Below, piece by piece: positions 51,239 to 59,612 of a stretch of DNA of 64,000 bases. The notes below the pieces were generated by a model, which worked only from the letters and a program-made list of their open reading frames with translations, ran no database searches and was not told where the DNA came from. Positions within the stretch are counted from its first letter, which is position 1, and every line of letters begins with the position of its first letter. The DNA lies in the NCBI RefSeq assembly GCF_024584515.1, contig NZ_CP102173.1, positions 3,100,001-3,164,000 of the forward strand. Direction: 5' to 3'. Made by a program: the position numbers and the translations under genes. The DNA comes from Aeromicrobium wangtongii. GTDB lineage: Bacteria > Actinomycetota > Actinomycetes > Propionibacteriales > Nocardioidaceae.

Positions 51239-52107
51239 GGCGTCCCGTCGCGCCCTGCGGCCGACTCGGCCAGCGCGAGCGTCCGGCGGGCACTGTGCAG
51301 GACCGCCGGGTCGACGAGGCGTCCGTCCTCGTCGAGGACGACACCCGTGCCGCGCGCCTCGGCCGCCGCGACCATGGCGATGACCGCCTCCGCCTCCGCG
51401 ACGTCATCGGCCGTGGGGGTGAACACCGCATGGACGACCGGCAGCTGGGCCGGGTGGATGCAGGCGCGACCCACGAATCCCTGCCGCTGCACCCGCCGCG
51501 TCGACACCTCGAACGCATCGGTGTCCTTCGTGATCCGGGAGACCGGTCCGACCGGCGGGTCGATGCCCGCGGCCGTGCTGGCCAGGACGACCAGAGCCCG
51601 GAACGGGGCCAGCTCGGCCTCATCGTCGCCCGGGAGCAGACCGAGCTCGCCGGCCAGGTCGACCTCGCCGATCTGCAGCTGCTGGACGCGCGGCCCTGCC
51701 GCGATCGCGCGGGCGTCAAGCACGGCGGCCGCCGTCTCGAGCAATGGCATCACCGAGGTGGTGCTGTCGCCCAGCGAGGTGAGCAGGGCGTCGATCGCGA
51801 CGACCTCGGCCCCGTCCTCGACCTTGGCGAGCACGATCCCGGTCAGCGACGCGATGTTCGCGAGCGCCTGCACGTCGGTCTCGCGCAGCGGACCGCTGTT
51901 GACCCGCACCCACAGGTCGACGGGTCCGCCGGCCGGCTGCTCGGCGAGCCACGCCACGACGGCGTCCCGGGCGGCGTCCTTGCCCTGCAGCGGGACGGCG
52001 TCCTCGAGGTCGACGATCAGCGCGTCCGCGCCGCGGCCGACGGCCTTGCTGAGCTTGTCGGCCGCATTGCCCGGGACGTACAGGTACGACCGCGTGGTCG
52101 CGGTCAT
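51235..52107 (-). CDS. CitE-like CoA-ester lyase (HpcH/HpaI family)
   Basis: A 290-residue HpcH/HpaI-aldolase fold protein. The start RSYLYVPGNAADKLSKA and the motifs ADALIVDLEDAVP and GFVGRACIHPAQLPVV are characteristic of CitE-like (S)-citramalyl-CoA, malyl-CoA or L-malyl-CoA/beta-methylmalyl-CoA lyases. Mg-dependent Claisen or retro-Claisen chemistry on acyl-CoA is expected. ATGA overlap with the acyl-CoA dehydrogenase. In an operon with a class III CoA-transferase and MaoC hydratase it could complete an itaconate-like route. Confidence 0.88.
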   Translation of the reverse strand: MTATTRSYLYVPGNAADKLSKAVGRGADALIVDLEDAVPLQGKDAARDAVVAWLAEQPAGGPVDLWVRVNSGPLRETDVQALANIASLTGIVLAKVEDGAEVVAIDALLTSLGDSTTSVMPLLETAAAVLDARAIAAGPRVQQLQIGEVDLAGELGLLPGDDEAELAPFRALVVLASTAAGIDPPVGPVSRITKDTDAFEVSTRRVQRQGFVGRACIHPAQLPVVHAVFTPTADDVAEAEAVIAMVAAAEARGTGVVLDEDGRLVDPAVLHSARRTLALAESAAGRDGTP

Positions 52108-53264
52108 CCGACCACCGTCTCGCCCTTGATCAGCGACTTGGCCACGACGGTGCGCAGGATGTCGTTGGTGCCCTCGCCGATGCTCATCAGGATCGAGTCG
52201 CGGTACAGGCGCTCGATCTCGAACTCGGTCGAGTAGCCGTAGCCGCCGTGGACCTTCATCGAGTCGATGGCCGCCTGCAGGGCGACCTCTGAGCAGAAGA
52301 TCTTGGCCATGCCGGTCGCGCCGTCGGCGCGTCCGTCACGCACCGCGTCCGCGGCCCAGTAGGCCATCAGGCGGGCGGCCTGGACCTGGGTGCCGAGCTC
52401 GCCGAGCTTGAGCTGGATGGCCTGGAAGTTGGCGATCGGCTCACCGAAGGCCTTGCGCTGCTGCGCGTACGCGAGCGCCTCCTCGTGGGCGCGCTGCGCG
52501 ATGCCGACCGAGCGCGCGGCGATGTTGACGCGGCCCCACTCCAGCGCGGACAGCACCTGCTTCATGCCGGTGCCCTCGACGCCGCCGAGCAGCTGGTCCT
52601 TGTGGACGCGGACGTTGTCGAGCAGGATCTCGCACGACTCCGTGCCCTTGTAGCCGAGCTTCGGAATGTCCTTGGTGACCTCGTAGCCAGGGGTGTTGGC
52701 GTCGACCAGGATGACGCTCATGCCGCGGTGCGCGGGCGAGGCGCTCGGATCGGTCTTGACCAGGACCGGCAGCGGATCGGCGTAGCGGGCGTTGGTGATC
52801 CACATCTTGGAGCCGTTGATGACGTAGTGGTCCCCGTCGAGGCGGGCCGTCGTCCGGATGCCCTGCAGGTCGGTGCCGGCGTCGGCCTCGGTCAGGCCGA
52901 TGCCGGTGCGGCGCTTGCCGGTCGCGAGATCGGGAAGGTACATGTCCTTCTGCTCCTGCGTGCCGTGCATCGCGATCAGGCGGCACGCCAGCGAGTGGCT
53001 GCCCAGGATGCCGGCGATGCCCATCCAGCCGCGGGCGATCTCCTCGAAGACCAGCGCGAACGACACCGGGTCCAGGTCGAGGCCGCCGAACTCCTCGGGC
53101 ACCGTGATGCCGAACAGGCCCATGTCGGCCATGCCCTTGACGATCTCGGTCGGGTAGCGACCCGACTGCTCCCAGTCACGCGCGACGGGGATGATCTCCC
53201 GGTCGACGAACTGCCGCAGGAGCGCACGGAACTCGCGCTGGTCCTCGTTGAGCTTGAAGTCCAT
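52104..53264 (-). CDS. Acyl-CoA dehydrogenase
   Basis: A 386-residue FAD acyl-CoA dehydrogenase introducing an alpha,beta double bond. FAD/acyl motifs include GIGLTEADAGTDLQGI, KMWITNARYAD and SVGIAQRAHEEALAYAQQRKAFG. The C-terminal catalytic base is probably Glu in SIGEGTNDI. It resembles short/branched-chain enzymes. GAAAGG ribosome site, 28 bp after the DUF35 gene. Single homomeric type, not the split ChsE1/ChsE2 pair. Confidence 0.93.
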   Translation of the reverse strand: MDFKLNEDQREFRALLRQFVDREIIPVARDWEQSGRYPTEIVKGMADMGLFGITVPEEFGGLDLDPVSFALVFEEIARGWMGIAGILGSHSLACRLIAMHGTQEQKDMYLPDLATGKRRTGIGLTEADAGTDLQGIRTTARLDGDHYVINGSKMWITNARYADPLPVLVKTDPSASPAHRGMSVILVDANTPGYEVTKDIPKLGYKGTESCEILLDNVRVHKDQLLGGVEGTGMKQVLSALEWGRVNIAARSVGIAQRAHEEALAYAQQRKAFGEPIANFQAIQLKLGELGTQVQAARLMAYWAADAVRDGRADGATGMAKIFCSEVALQAAIDSMKVHGGYGYSTEFEIERLYRDSILMSIGEGTNDILRTVVAKSLIKGETVVG

Positions 53265-53292
53265 GGGATGTGCCTTTCAGGAGGGGACGGGA

Positions 53293-53691
53293 TCAGCCGT
53301 CGGTGCGATGGAAGACGGGCAGGGCTCGGCCGTCCGGCAGGTCGACCCAACCGACGGCGACCGCGTCGCCGATCGTCCAGTCGTTGCCGCCGGTCAGCCG
53401 GGTCAGCAGGATGGGGCCTTCGGCCAGCCGCACGCGGGCCACGGTGTACGGGACCTCGACATCGGGCCGGGGCGCGCGATGGACGACCGTCGATGCGTCG
53501 ACGACACCCGCGCCTGAGGCATCACGCAGCGTCAGGTGGTCCATCGACGAGCAGGCGGTGCACACCGCACGCGGCGGGTGCTGGACGTGATCGCACTGCG
53601 TGCAGGCCTGGACGGTCAGCCGGTGCTCACGCGTCGCGTCCCACCAGTCGGCGGTGACGTCGTCCGCGGGAGGGACGTCGGGAAGATTCAT
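53293..53691 (-). CDS. DUF35 OB-fold and zinc-ribbon protein
   Basis: A 132-residue stand-alone DUF35 protein. Four Cys (30, 33, 44, 47) form the rubredoxin-like zinc ribbon, followed by an OB-fold (VPYTVARVRLAEGPILLTRL). Such proteins bind a partner thiolase-fold enzyme; in ChsH2 the same domain is fused to a MaoC domain and binds Ltp2. Here the gene overlaps the thiolase-fold gene by ATGA. Likely subunit of that enzyme. Confidence 0.88.
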   Translation of the reverse strand: MNLPDVPPADDVTADWWDATREHRLTVQACTQCDHVQHPPRAVCTACSSMDHLTLRDASGAGVVDASTVVHRAPRPDVEVPYTVARVRLAEGPILLTRLTGGNDWTIGDAVAVGWVDLPDGRALPVFHRTDG

Positions 53692-54836
53692 CGGTCGACC
53701 CCCAGGACGACGGTCGCGTGCGTGGACAGGATGCCGCCGGTGCCGTGGGCGACGGCCGTGCGCGCGCCGGCCACCTGCCGGTCGCCGGCCTCGCCGCGCA
53801 GCTGGCGGACGGCCTCGACCAGCAGCAGCACGCCGTACTGGCCGGGATGGCAGTACGAGAGCCCGCCACCATTGGTGTTGAGCGGCAACGCTCCCCCGGG
53901 CCGGATGGTGCCGTCGGCGATGAAGTCGAGCACCTCGCCGCGGCCGCAGAAGCCCAGCGCCTCGACGCTGAGCGCCGCGGTGATGGTGAAGGAGTCGTAG
54001 ACCTCCAGCACGTCGACGTCGGCCGGCGTGATGCCGGCCCGCGCGAACGCATCGCGGCCCGAGCCGATCGCGCCGGGCGCCGTCAGGTCGTCGACCGCCG
54101 TGAAGGACGTGTTGGTCGTGCGCTCGCCGTAGCCCAGCACCTCGACGGGCTTGCGGGGCAGGTCACGGGCGCGTTCCAGGGACGTCAGCACGACCGCCCC
54201 GCCGCCGTCGGTGACCAGGCAGCAGTCGCCGACCGTCAGGGGCGAGGACAGCATCGTCGAGCCCGTGACATCGGCGGCAGTGATCGAGCCCTTGCCGTAC
54301 CGGAACGCCTTGGGGTTCAGCAACGCCCACTCGCGGGCGGCGACCGCGATCTCGGCGAGCTGCTCGTGCGTGCCGCCGAAGCGGTGCAGGTACTGCTGCA
54401 TCGCCATCGCGTAGTAGGAGGCCGGGAAGAGCATGTCGTACGGCTCCTCGAACTGCGCCTCGGGGATGTGCGGCTCGTGCACCCCGCCGAGCTTGCGCGA
54501 CCTGGCCGAACGCTGGTTGGAGGCGAAGCTGATCACGATCGTCGTGGCCTGCCCCGCATCGATCGCCTGTGCCGCGCGGGCGACCATCATCTCGTAGGCC
54601 GAGCCGCCGGCGAAGGTCGAGTCGGTCCACGTCGGCTGGATCGCGAAGTAGTCGGCCAGCTGCGTCGCGGAGAAGCGCGAGACGCCGGTCGTCGCGATGC
54701 CGTCGACATCGGCCAGGGTCAGCCCGGCGTCAGCGAGGGCACGCGTCACGGCCTGCGACTGCAGGGTGAGGATCGACTTGTCGGTGACCCCGAGATCGGA
54801 CTCGGCGGCGCCGACGATCGCGACACGGGTCGTCAT
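53688..54836 (-). CDS. Thiolase-fold protein, Ltp2/SCP-x-like (probable retro-aldolase)
   Basis: A 382-residue thiolase-superfamily protein of the lipid-transfer (SCP-x/Ltp) branch: MTTRVAIVGAAESDLG start, VSRFSATQLADYF, and NTNGGGLSYCHPGQYG near 320-340. The site of the N-terminal nucleophilic Cys reads TFAGGSAYEM (about 74-83) and has no Cys, so thiolysis is not expected. In Ltp2 the same loss accompanies retro-aldol cleavage. It is sandwiched by a DUF35 gene and a MaoC gene with 4-bp overlaps. Start ATG 54836. Confidence 0.85.
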   Translation of the reverse strand: MTTRVAIVGAAESDLGVTDKSILTLQSQAVTRALADAGLTLADVDGIATTGVSRFSATQLADYFAIQPTWTDSTFAGGSAYEMMVARAAQAIDAGQATTIVISFASNQRSARSRKLGGVHEPHIPEAQFEEPYDMLFPASYYAMAMQQYLHRFGGTHEQLAEIAVAAREWALLNPKAFRYGKGSITAADVTGSTMLSSPLTVGDCCLVTDGGGAVVLTSLERARDLPRKPVEVLGYGERTTNTSFTAVDDLTAPGAIGSGRDAFARAGITPADVDVLEVYDSFTITAALSVEALGFCGRGEVLDFIADGTIRPGGALPLNTNGGGLSYCHPGQYGVLLLVEAVRQLRGEAGDRQVAGARTAVAHGTGGILSTHATVVLGVDR

Positions 54837-55264
54837 CGAGCGCCGGGCCCGTCCGGCGTGCCCAGCAGCACCACGGCGCGGGCCGGCTTGGCGGCCGCGC
54901 GCTCCGGCCCGAAGTCCGAGGCCAGGATCGTGGCGGTCATCTCCACGACCGCACGCTCGGCGTCGATCTCGGTGACGGTTCCCTCGACCCGCACGGTCTC
55001 GCCGGCGAACATCAGGTTGCGGAACGTGAACGACAGCTCGCGCACGAACGACTGTGGACCGAAGGCGTCCTGGCACAGCTCGACGAAGTACGCGCCGAAG
55101 ACCTGGCCGTCGACGACCGGGCCGGGCACCTTGGCTGCCTCGACGAAGGCCGGGTCGTAGTGCAGCCCGTACCAGTCCCACGTCGCGCCGGCGTAGGCGA
55201 TCATGTCGGCCAGCGTGATGGTCCGCTCGATGACGGGCAGCGACTGCCCCACCTGCAGGCTCAT
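54833..55264 (-). CDS. MaoC-fold hydratase subunit (active-site residues kept)
   Basis: A 143-residue single-hotdog MaoC protein. The hydratase motif shows Asp30 and His35 (ATWDWYGLHYDPAF), so it is probably the catalytic half. It has the length of ChsH1. Start ATG 55264 in an ATGA overlap with the neighbouring FAS1-like MaoC protein, with which it likely forms a heteromer that hydrates an enoyl-CoA. Confidence 0.82.
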   Translation of the reverse strand: MSLQVGQSLPVIERTITLADMIAYAGATWDWYGLHYDPAFVEAAKVPGPVVDGQVFGAYFVELCQDAFGPQSFVRELSFTFRNLMFAGETVRVEGTVTEIDAERAVVEMTATILASDFGPERAAAKPARAVVLLGTPDGPGAR

Positions 55265-55761
55265 GAGGTCGCTCCGATGCTCACGAAGATGATGGTCTCC
55301 TCGTTGACGGCGAGCAGCTCGTCGTCCTGGTTGGTGTAGGTGGCGCGCGAGTGGACGATCAGCATGTCCGCTCCCTTGCCGGTCTTCTTCTCGGTGAGGT
55401 CGTGGATCTCCCACGTCGCCGTGACGACGTCCTCGGGCCGCAGGCGGCGCTCGAACGTGTAGGTGTTGCCGCCACGGACCTGCCGCGTGCCCGGGATGTC
55501 CAGGTGCCACGAGTGGCCCGCGTAGCCGTCGGGGGCCATCGGCAGGTTGGCGTACTGGTTGGTCTCGGTGATCAGCGTCAGGGGCGCGCTGACTCCGGGC
55601 AGTCCCTGCTCGCGGGCGTACTCCGGATCGCTGTAGATCGGGTTGTCGTCGCCGATCGCGAGCGCGAAGTAGCGCCCGGCGGCAGCGCCGAAGGGCTCCG
55701 GCGCGGTGTAGACCTTGCGCGTGCCGACCAGCGCACGCACCTCGTCGGTGACCAGGCTCAT
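55261..55761 (-). CDS. FAS1-like/MaoC N-terminal-type dehydratase subunit (degenerate site)
   Basis: A 166-residue hotdog protein of the MaoC_dehydrat_N type. The motif reads IGDDNPIYSDPEYA: Asp39 remains but the usual His is Tyr43. The C-terminal half has FERRLRPEDVVTATWEIHDL and an IIFVSIGA end. By analogy with ChsH1/ChsH2 it would pair with the adjacent 143-residue protein to build the binding pocket. Start ATG 55761 overlaps the RidA gene stop. Confidence 0.82.
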   Translation of the reverse strand: MSLVTDEVRALVGTRKVYTAPEPFGAAAGRYFALAIGDDNPIYSDPEYAREQGLPGVSAPLTLITETNQYANLPMAPDGYAGHSWHLDIPGTRQVRGGNTYTFERRLRPEDVVTATWEIHDLTEKKTGKGADMLIVHSRATYTNQDDELLAVNEETIIFVSIGATS

Positions 55762-56984
55762 GCCGTCGCCTCCGCGGCGGGCTCCGGGTACACGGCGGTC
55801 GGGAAGACCTCGAGCAGGAATTCCGGTCGCAGCAGCTCCTTGCAGATGCCGCCGGTCGAGGCGGGCCACGGCGGGCTCAGCAGCCGCTCGCGGACGCCGG
55901 CGACTGCCCGGTAGTCCGGCAGCGCCGACTCGACGCAGTACTCGGTCGTGAACAGCAGGTCCTCGGGACCGAGGCCGGCGTAGGTGAGCAGATGGAGGAT
56001 CGCCCCATAGGTCACCTCCGCCTGGGCCCCGATGTCGCCGGGATGGAGCGCCTCCTGGGTCTCCATGTCCAGCGCCGCGAAGCCGGACATGTACAGCGTC
56101 CGGCCAGCCTTGATGCCCGGCGCGTAGGTCAGCGTGTCGTAGCGCGACCAGCCCGGGTTGACCAGCTCGAGCGGGTGCTTGGACGCGGTGACGTCGATCG
56201 CGACGAGTGACTCGGGGTGGTGCAGGCGGCTCATCAGGATGCCACCGGCGCCGGGGTACACGCCGGCGCCACCGAGGCGCTCCTTGCGGACGCGGTGGGT
56301 CTTGCGGTAGACCTCACGCGTGCCGGGCGTCGAGTAGTCGTAGGTCGTGACGGCCTGGTCGATCGACATGCCGGCGCGATCCAGCATGTCGGCGGCCTTG
56401 TCCAGGCAGTAGGCGTACTGGCTGACGAAGTCACCCGCGAACACGATGTCGCCGTGCTCGTCGACCGGCACCATGGTGGGCAGGTAGACGGCACCGTCGG
56501 TGCCCTCCTTGACCGCCGAGCGCTGCCACGTCCCGGCCTCGCGGGCCTCGCTGGCCACCAGCAGCTCGGTGCCTCCACCCTTCTTGGCCACGAGCTCGAC
56601 CTCGAGGAATGCGGCCCGGCGCACGAGGCGCTCGACGATGATCGTCGACACGACCGGTTCGTGCTCGCCGAAGATCTCCTTGCGGACCGCGACGGCGTCC
56701 TCGTAGTCGCCGATGCCGGAGACCGTGACGTTCTCGGTGATGCGCACGACGTCCTCGATGCCCAGGCCGGCACCCTCCAGGATCGTCAGCACCTTGGCGT
56801 ACGCGGTGCGGGCCTGCTGCTCCATCGTGCCCGAGACCGTCATCTTGCCGACGGCGTCGTCGAAGGCGGCGCTGGTGTGACCGGAGGTCCAGGCGCTGTC
56901 GCCCTCGCTCAGCCCGAGGCAGAAGGTGAAGCCTTCATACGGGAACCAGGTGAACTTGGGGGTCGTGATCGCGTTCAGGGTCAT
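55758..56984 (-). CDS. Triple RidA-like domain protein
   Basis: A 408-residue protein of three consecutive RidA/YjgF-like units (about 18-135, 150-268 and 276-400). Each ends with a recognisable strand pattern: VRRAAFLEVELVAKK, PESLVAIDVTASK and LRPEFLLEVFPTAV. RidA homologues deaminate enamines/imines or act in aromatic-acid pathways. An Arg near the active-site position is visible in each unit (Arg122/123, Arg253, Arg386), but which sites work is not known. ATG 56984 with an AAGGAC site, 19 bp after the MmgE/PrpD gene. RidA proteins are normally single-domain trimers, so this may be an intramolecular trimer. Confidence 0.85.
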   Translation of the reverse strand: MTLNAITTPKFTWFPYEGFTFCLGLSEGDSAWTSGHTSAAFDDAVGKMTVSGTMEQQARTAYAKVLTILEGAGLGIEDVVRITENVTVSGIGDYEDAVAVRKEIFGEHEPVVSTIIVERLVRRAAFLEVELVAKKGGGTELLVASEAREAGTWQRSAVKEGTDGAVYLPTMVPVDEHGDIVFAGDFVSQYAYCLDKAADMLDRAGMSIDQAVTTYDYSTPGTREVYRKTHRVRKERLGGAGVYPGAGGILMSRLHHPESLVAIDVTASKHPLELVNPGWSRYDTLTYAPGIKAGRTLYMSGFAALDMETQEALHPGDIGAQAEVTYGAILHLLTYAGLGPEDLLFTTEYCVESALPDYRAVAGVRERLLSPPWPASTGGICKELLRPEFLLEVFPTAVYPEPAAEATA

Positions 56985-57003
56985 GATGTCCTTCGTGGGT
57001 CGT

Positions 57004-58368
57004 TCAGTCGCTGAGATCGGCCGCGGTCTTGGCGACGACGGTCATGAGGTGTCGGAGATCGGAGTGATCGGGCAGTGACTCGATCGCCTCGATCAGGGGG
57101 GCTGCTCCGGGTCCGACGTTGCCGGCGAACTTGGCGTGCAGGTCCGCATCGCTGAGCGGGTTGTCGGGGCCGCCGGCGCTGCGCTCGACCGTGCCGACGA
57201 TCTGGCGACCGTCGCGCAGCTGCACGCGCACCTCGCCACGGGCGTCCGCGGCGACCTGCTGGGACGGAGCCAGCTCGACCCGGACACGTGCCGCGAGGTC
57301 GAACAGCTCGGGGCGCGCGATGCTCGTCTCGTCGAACGTCTCCAGCGTCATCGTGCCGTCCGCGAGCAGGGCCGCGACGCTCCACGGCAGCGAGAACTTG
57401 GCCGCGTACGGGCTGGCCGGACGGGTCAGGTCACGACTGGTGTCGCACACGACGGACGCCGAGTCCGGGTGCACCCGAGCCGTGATGAGCTCGATGTCGT
57501 CGACGCCGAATTCGACCTGGCGCCGGGCGTCCTGCACGGCGTCCAGCGTCGCGTGCGACAGCTGGCAGGCCGCGTAGGGCTTGATGCCGATGCGGGTGGT
57601 CTCCCAGCGCTCACCCAGGTCCGCGACGATGCCGTGCGGATTGGCGACGCCCTGCGCCAGGGCGTCGAACACCCCGTGCGGACCGTCGAAGACCGTCTCC
57701 GGCCCGGTGGCACCGGCGGCTGCCAGGCGGGCGGCGATGATGCCGGCCTGCGAGGCGAAGCCGGGGTGCAGCTGCTTGGTCGAGGCGCCGGTGCCCAGGA
57801 AGGCCAGCAGCCCGCCGGCCTGGCTCCCGGCGATGCCCAGGGCGTTGGTCGTCCGGTCGACGTCGAGGCCGCCCAGACGGGCGGCGATGATCGCCGAGGA
57901 GAACACCCCGGCCACCATCGTCGCGTGCAGGCCGCGGGCGTGGAAACCGTGCGGCGCAGCGGCAGCGATCCGGCAGGCGGTCTCGTAGCCGACCACGGCG
58001 GCCATCAGCACGTCCTCACCGGATGCCTGCACCTGCTCGCCCACCGCGAGTGCCGCGGGGAGCACGACCGCCGTCGCGTGGACCAGGCCACCGGCGTGCG
58101 TGTCGTCGAAGTCCAGGGCGTGCACGAGCGTGCCATTGGCCAGCGCCGCCGCCGGGGCGGACAGGCGGGAGGTCTGTCCCAGGATCGTCGCCTCCTGGGG
58201 GCCGCCCAGCCCGAGCGCGACCTCGACCGCGGGATCGGCCGAGCCGGCGCGGATGCCGCCGACTGCCGTCCCCAGCCCGTCCAGGAGGTGCCGCAGGGCT
58301 GCCCGACGGACATCGTCGGGCACCTCGGTCAGGCCGAGTCCCCAGGTGGCCAGCTCGCGCGCGATCAT
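57004..58368 (-). CDS. MmgE/PrpD family protein
   Basis: A 454-residue member of the MmgE/PrpD family (2-methylcitrate dehydratase, cis-aconitate decarboxylase and related). The N-terminal helical domain has LDFDDTHAGGLVHATAVVLPAALAV and a GTGASTKQLHPGFASQAG segment; the C-terminal part has IKPYAACQLSHATLDAVQD. ATGA overlap with the CoA-transferase gene. Could hydrate, dehydrate or decarboxylate a carboxylic acid of the pathway. Not specifically assignable. Confidence 0.85.
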   Translation of the reverse strand: MIARELATWGLGLTEVPDDVRRAALRHLLDGLGTAVGGIRAGSADPAVEVALGLGGPQEATILGQTSRLSAPAAALANGTLVHALDFDDTHAGGLVHATAVVLPAALAVGEQVQASGEDVLMAAVVGYETACRIAAAAPHGFHARGLHATMVAGVFSSAIIAARLGGLDVDRTTNALGIAGSQAGGLLAFLGTGASTKQLHPGFASQAGIIAARLAAAGATGPETVFDGPHGVFDALAQGVANPHGIVADLGERWETTRIGIKPYAACQLSHATLDAVQDARRQVEFGVDDIELITARVHPDSASVVCDTSRDLTRPASPYAAKFSLPWSVAALLADGTMTLETFDETSIARPELFDLAARVRVELAPSQQVAADARGEVRVQLRDGRQIVGTVERSAGGPDNPLSDADLHAKFAGNVGPGAAPLIEAIESLPDHSDLRHLMTVVAKTAADLSD

Positions 58369-59612
58369 CGTCCGGCGGCCTCCGCCGCCGTCTCGACCTC
58401 CACGGGGTCCGCCCGCTTGCCGAAGGCGCCGTCCGCCGAGAGCTTCTCGACCGCGTCGTCGTCGAACCCGGCCAGCTCACGCAGCACGTAGTCGAAGTCC
58501 TCGTTGCGCTGGGGTGCGCGGCGGTACTCGGGCGTCTCGTTGCCGACCCGGACCGGCGACGCGACCTGCTTGACCGTGCCGAAGCGCGGGTGCTCGGTCT
58601 CGACGATGAGGTTGCGGGCGATCGTGTGCTCGTCCTTGAGGGCCGCCTCGACGTCGTTGATCGGGCCGCACGGGATCGATGCCGGGTAGAGGACGCTGAG
58701 CCACTCGTCCACCGTCTTGGTCCGGAAGATCGCCTCGAGCTGCGCGAGCAGCTCGACGCTGTTCTGCTGGCGGCCGGAGAAGCTGCCGAACGGCGACTCC
58801 GCCTCGGCCCACTCCGGGTGTCCAACCAGCGGCGCGAGCCGCTGCCAGAACTTCTCCTTGGCGCAGCCGACGACCATCCAGCCGTCACTGGCCTCGAAGG
58901 CCTGGAAGGGAACCAGCGAGGGGTGCGCCGAGTGGTGGGTGCGCACGGGGCTGAACCCGGCGTTCATGTGCCACGTCGCGGGATAGGTCAGCATGCCGAT
59001 CGCGGTGTCGTACAGGCTGACGTCGCAGTCCATGCCCACTCCGTCGCGGCGCGCCGCGTGCAGGCCGCCGAGCAGCGAGATCGCCGCCACGAGACCACCG
59101 GAGTAGTCGACCATCGACAGGCCGGACTTCGTCGGCGGCCCGTCGGGCTCGCCGGTGAGCTCCATCCAGCCGGCCAGGCCCTGCAGCACGTAGTCGTAGC
59201 CGGGCTCGTTCTGGCGCGGGCCGGTCATGCCGAAACCGGTCAGCGAGACGCACACGATGGCCGGGTTGAGGTGCTTGAGGTCGTCGTACCTGATCTTGAT
59301 CTTGGCCGGCACGTCACCGCGCAGGTTGGAGTAGACGACGTCGGCGGTCTTGACCAGCTCCTCGAAGACCTGGCGGCCCGCATCGGTCGACAGGTCGAGC
59401 GACACGCTCTTCTTGTTGCGGTTGAACGTCTCGAAGAAGAGGGAGTCCTCCTCCTCGAAGTACGGGGGCACGTAGCGCCCGACGTCGCCGCCGAAGCGGG
59501 GATCCTCGATCTTGATGACCTCGGCGCCGAGATCGGCCAGGTGGACCGAGCCGAACGGCCCGGCTCCGTACTGCTCGACGGCGATGATGCGCACGTCCTC
59601 GAGAGGCTTCAC
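58365..59612 (-). CDS. Class III (CaiB/BaiF) CoA-transferase
   Basis: A 415-residue family III CoA-transferase. The catalytic Asp is Asp169 in GLSMVDYSGGLVAA, matching the position in formyl-CoA transferase. N-terminal FGSVHLADLGAEVIKIEDP and SLTGFGMTGPRQNEPGYD are typical. It activates a free acid by CoA exchange with a donor such as succinyl-CoA. Overlaps the monooxygenase gene by ATGA. Family includes itaconate CoA-transferase, but substrate is not readable. Confidence 0.92.
   Translation of the reverse strand: MKPLEDVRIIAVEQYGAGPFGSVHLADLGAEVIKIEDPRFGGDVGRYVPPYFEEEDSLFFETFNRNKKSVSLDLSTDAGRQVFEELVKTADVVYSNLRGDVPAKIKIRYDDLKHLNPAIVCVSLTGFGMTGPRQNEPGYDYVLQGLAGWMELTGEPDGPPTKSGLSMVDYSGGLVAAISLLGGLHAARRDGVGMDCDVSLYDTAIGMLTYPATWHMNAGFSPVRTHHSAHPSLVPFQAFEASDGWMVVGCAKEKFWQRLAPLVGHPEWAEAESPFGSFSGRQQNSVELLAQLEAIFRTKTVDEWLSVLYPASIPCGPINDVEAALKDEHTIARNLIVETEHPRFGTVKQVASPVRVGNETPEYRRAPQRNEDFDYVLRELAGFDDDAVEKLSADGAFGKRADPVEVETAAEAAGR

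Noticed and set aside
53688..54836. Ordinary beta-ketothiolase
   Set aside because: The nucleophilic Cys region reads TFAGGSAYEM without Cys, and the overlapping DUF35 and MaoC genes fit the Ltp2 type better.
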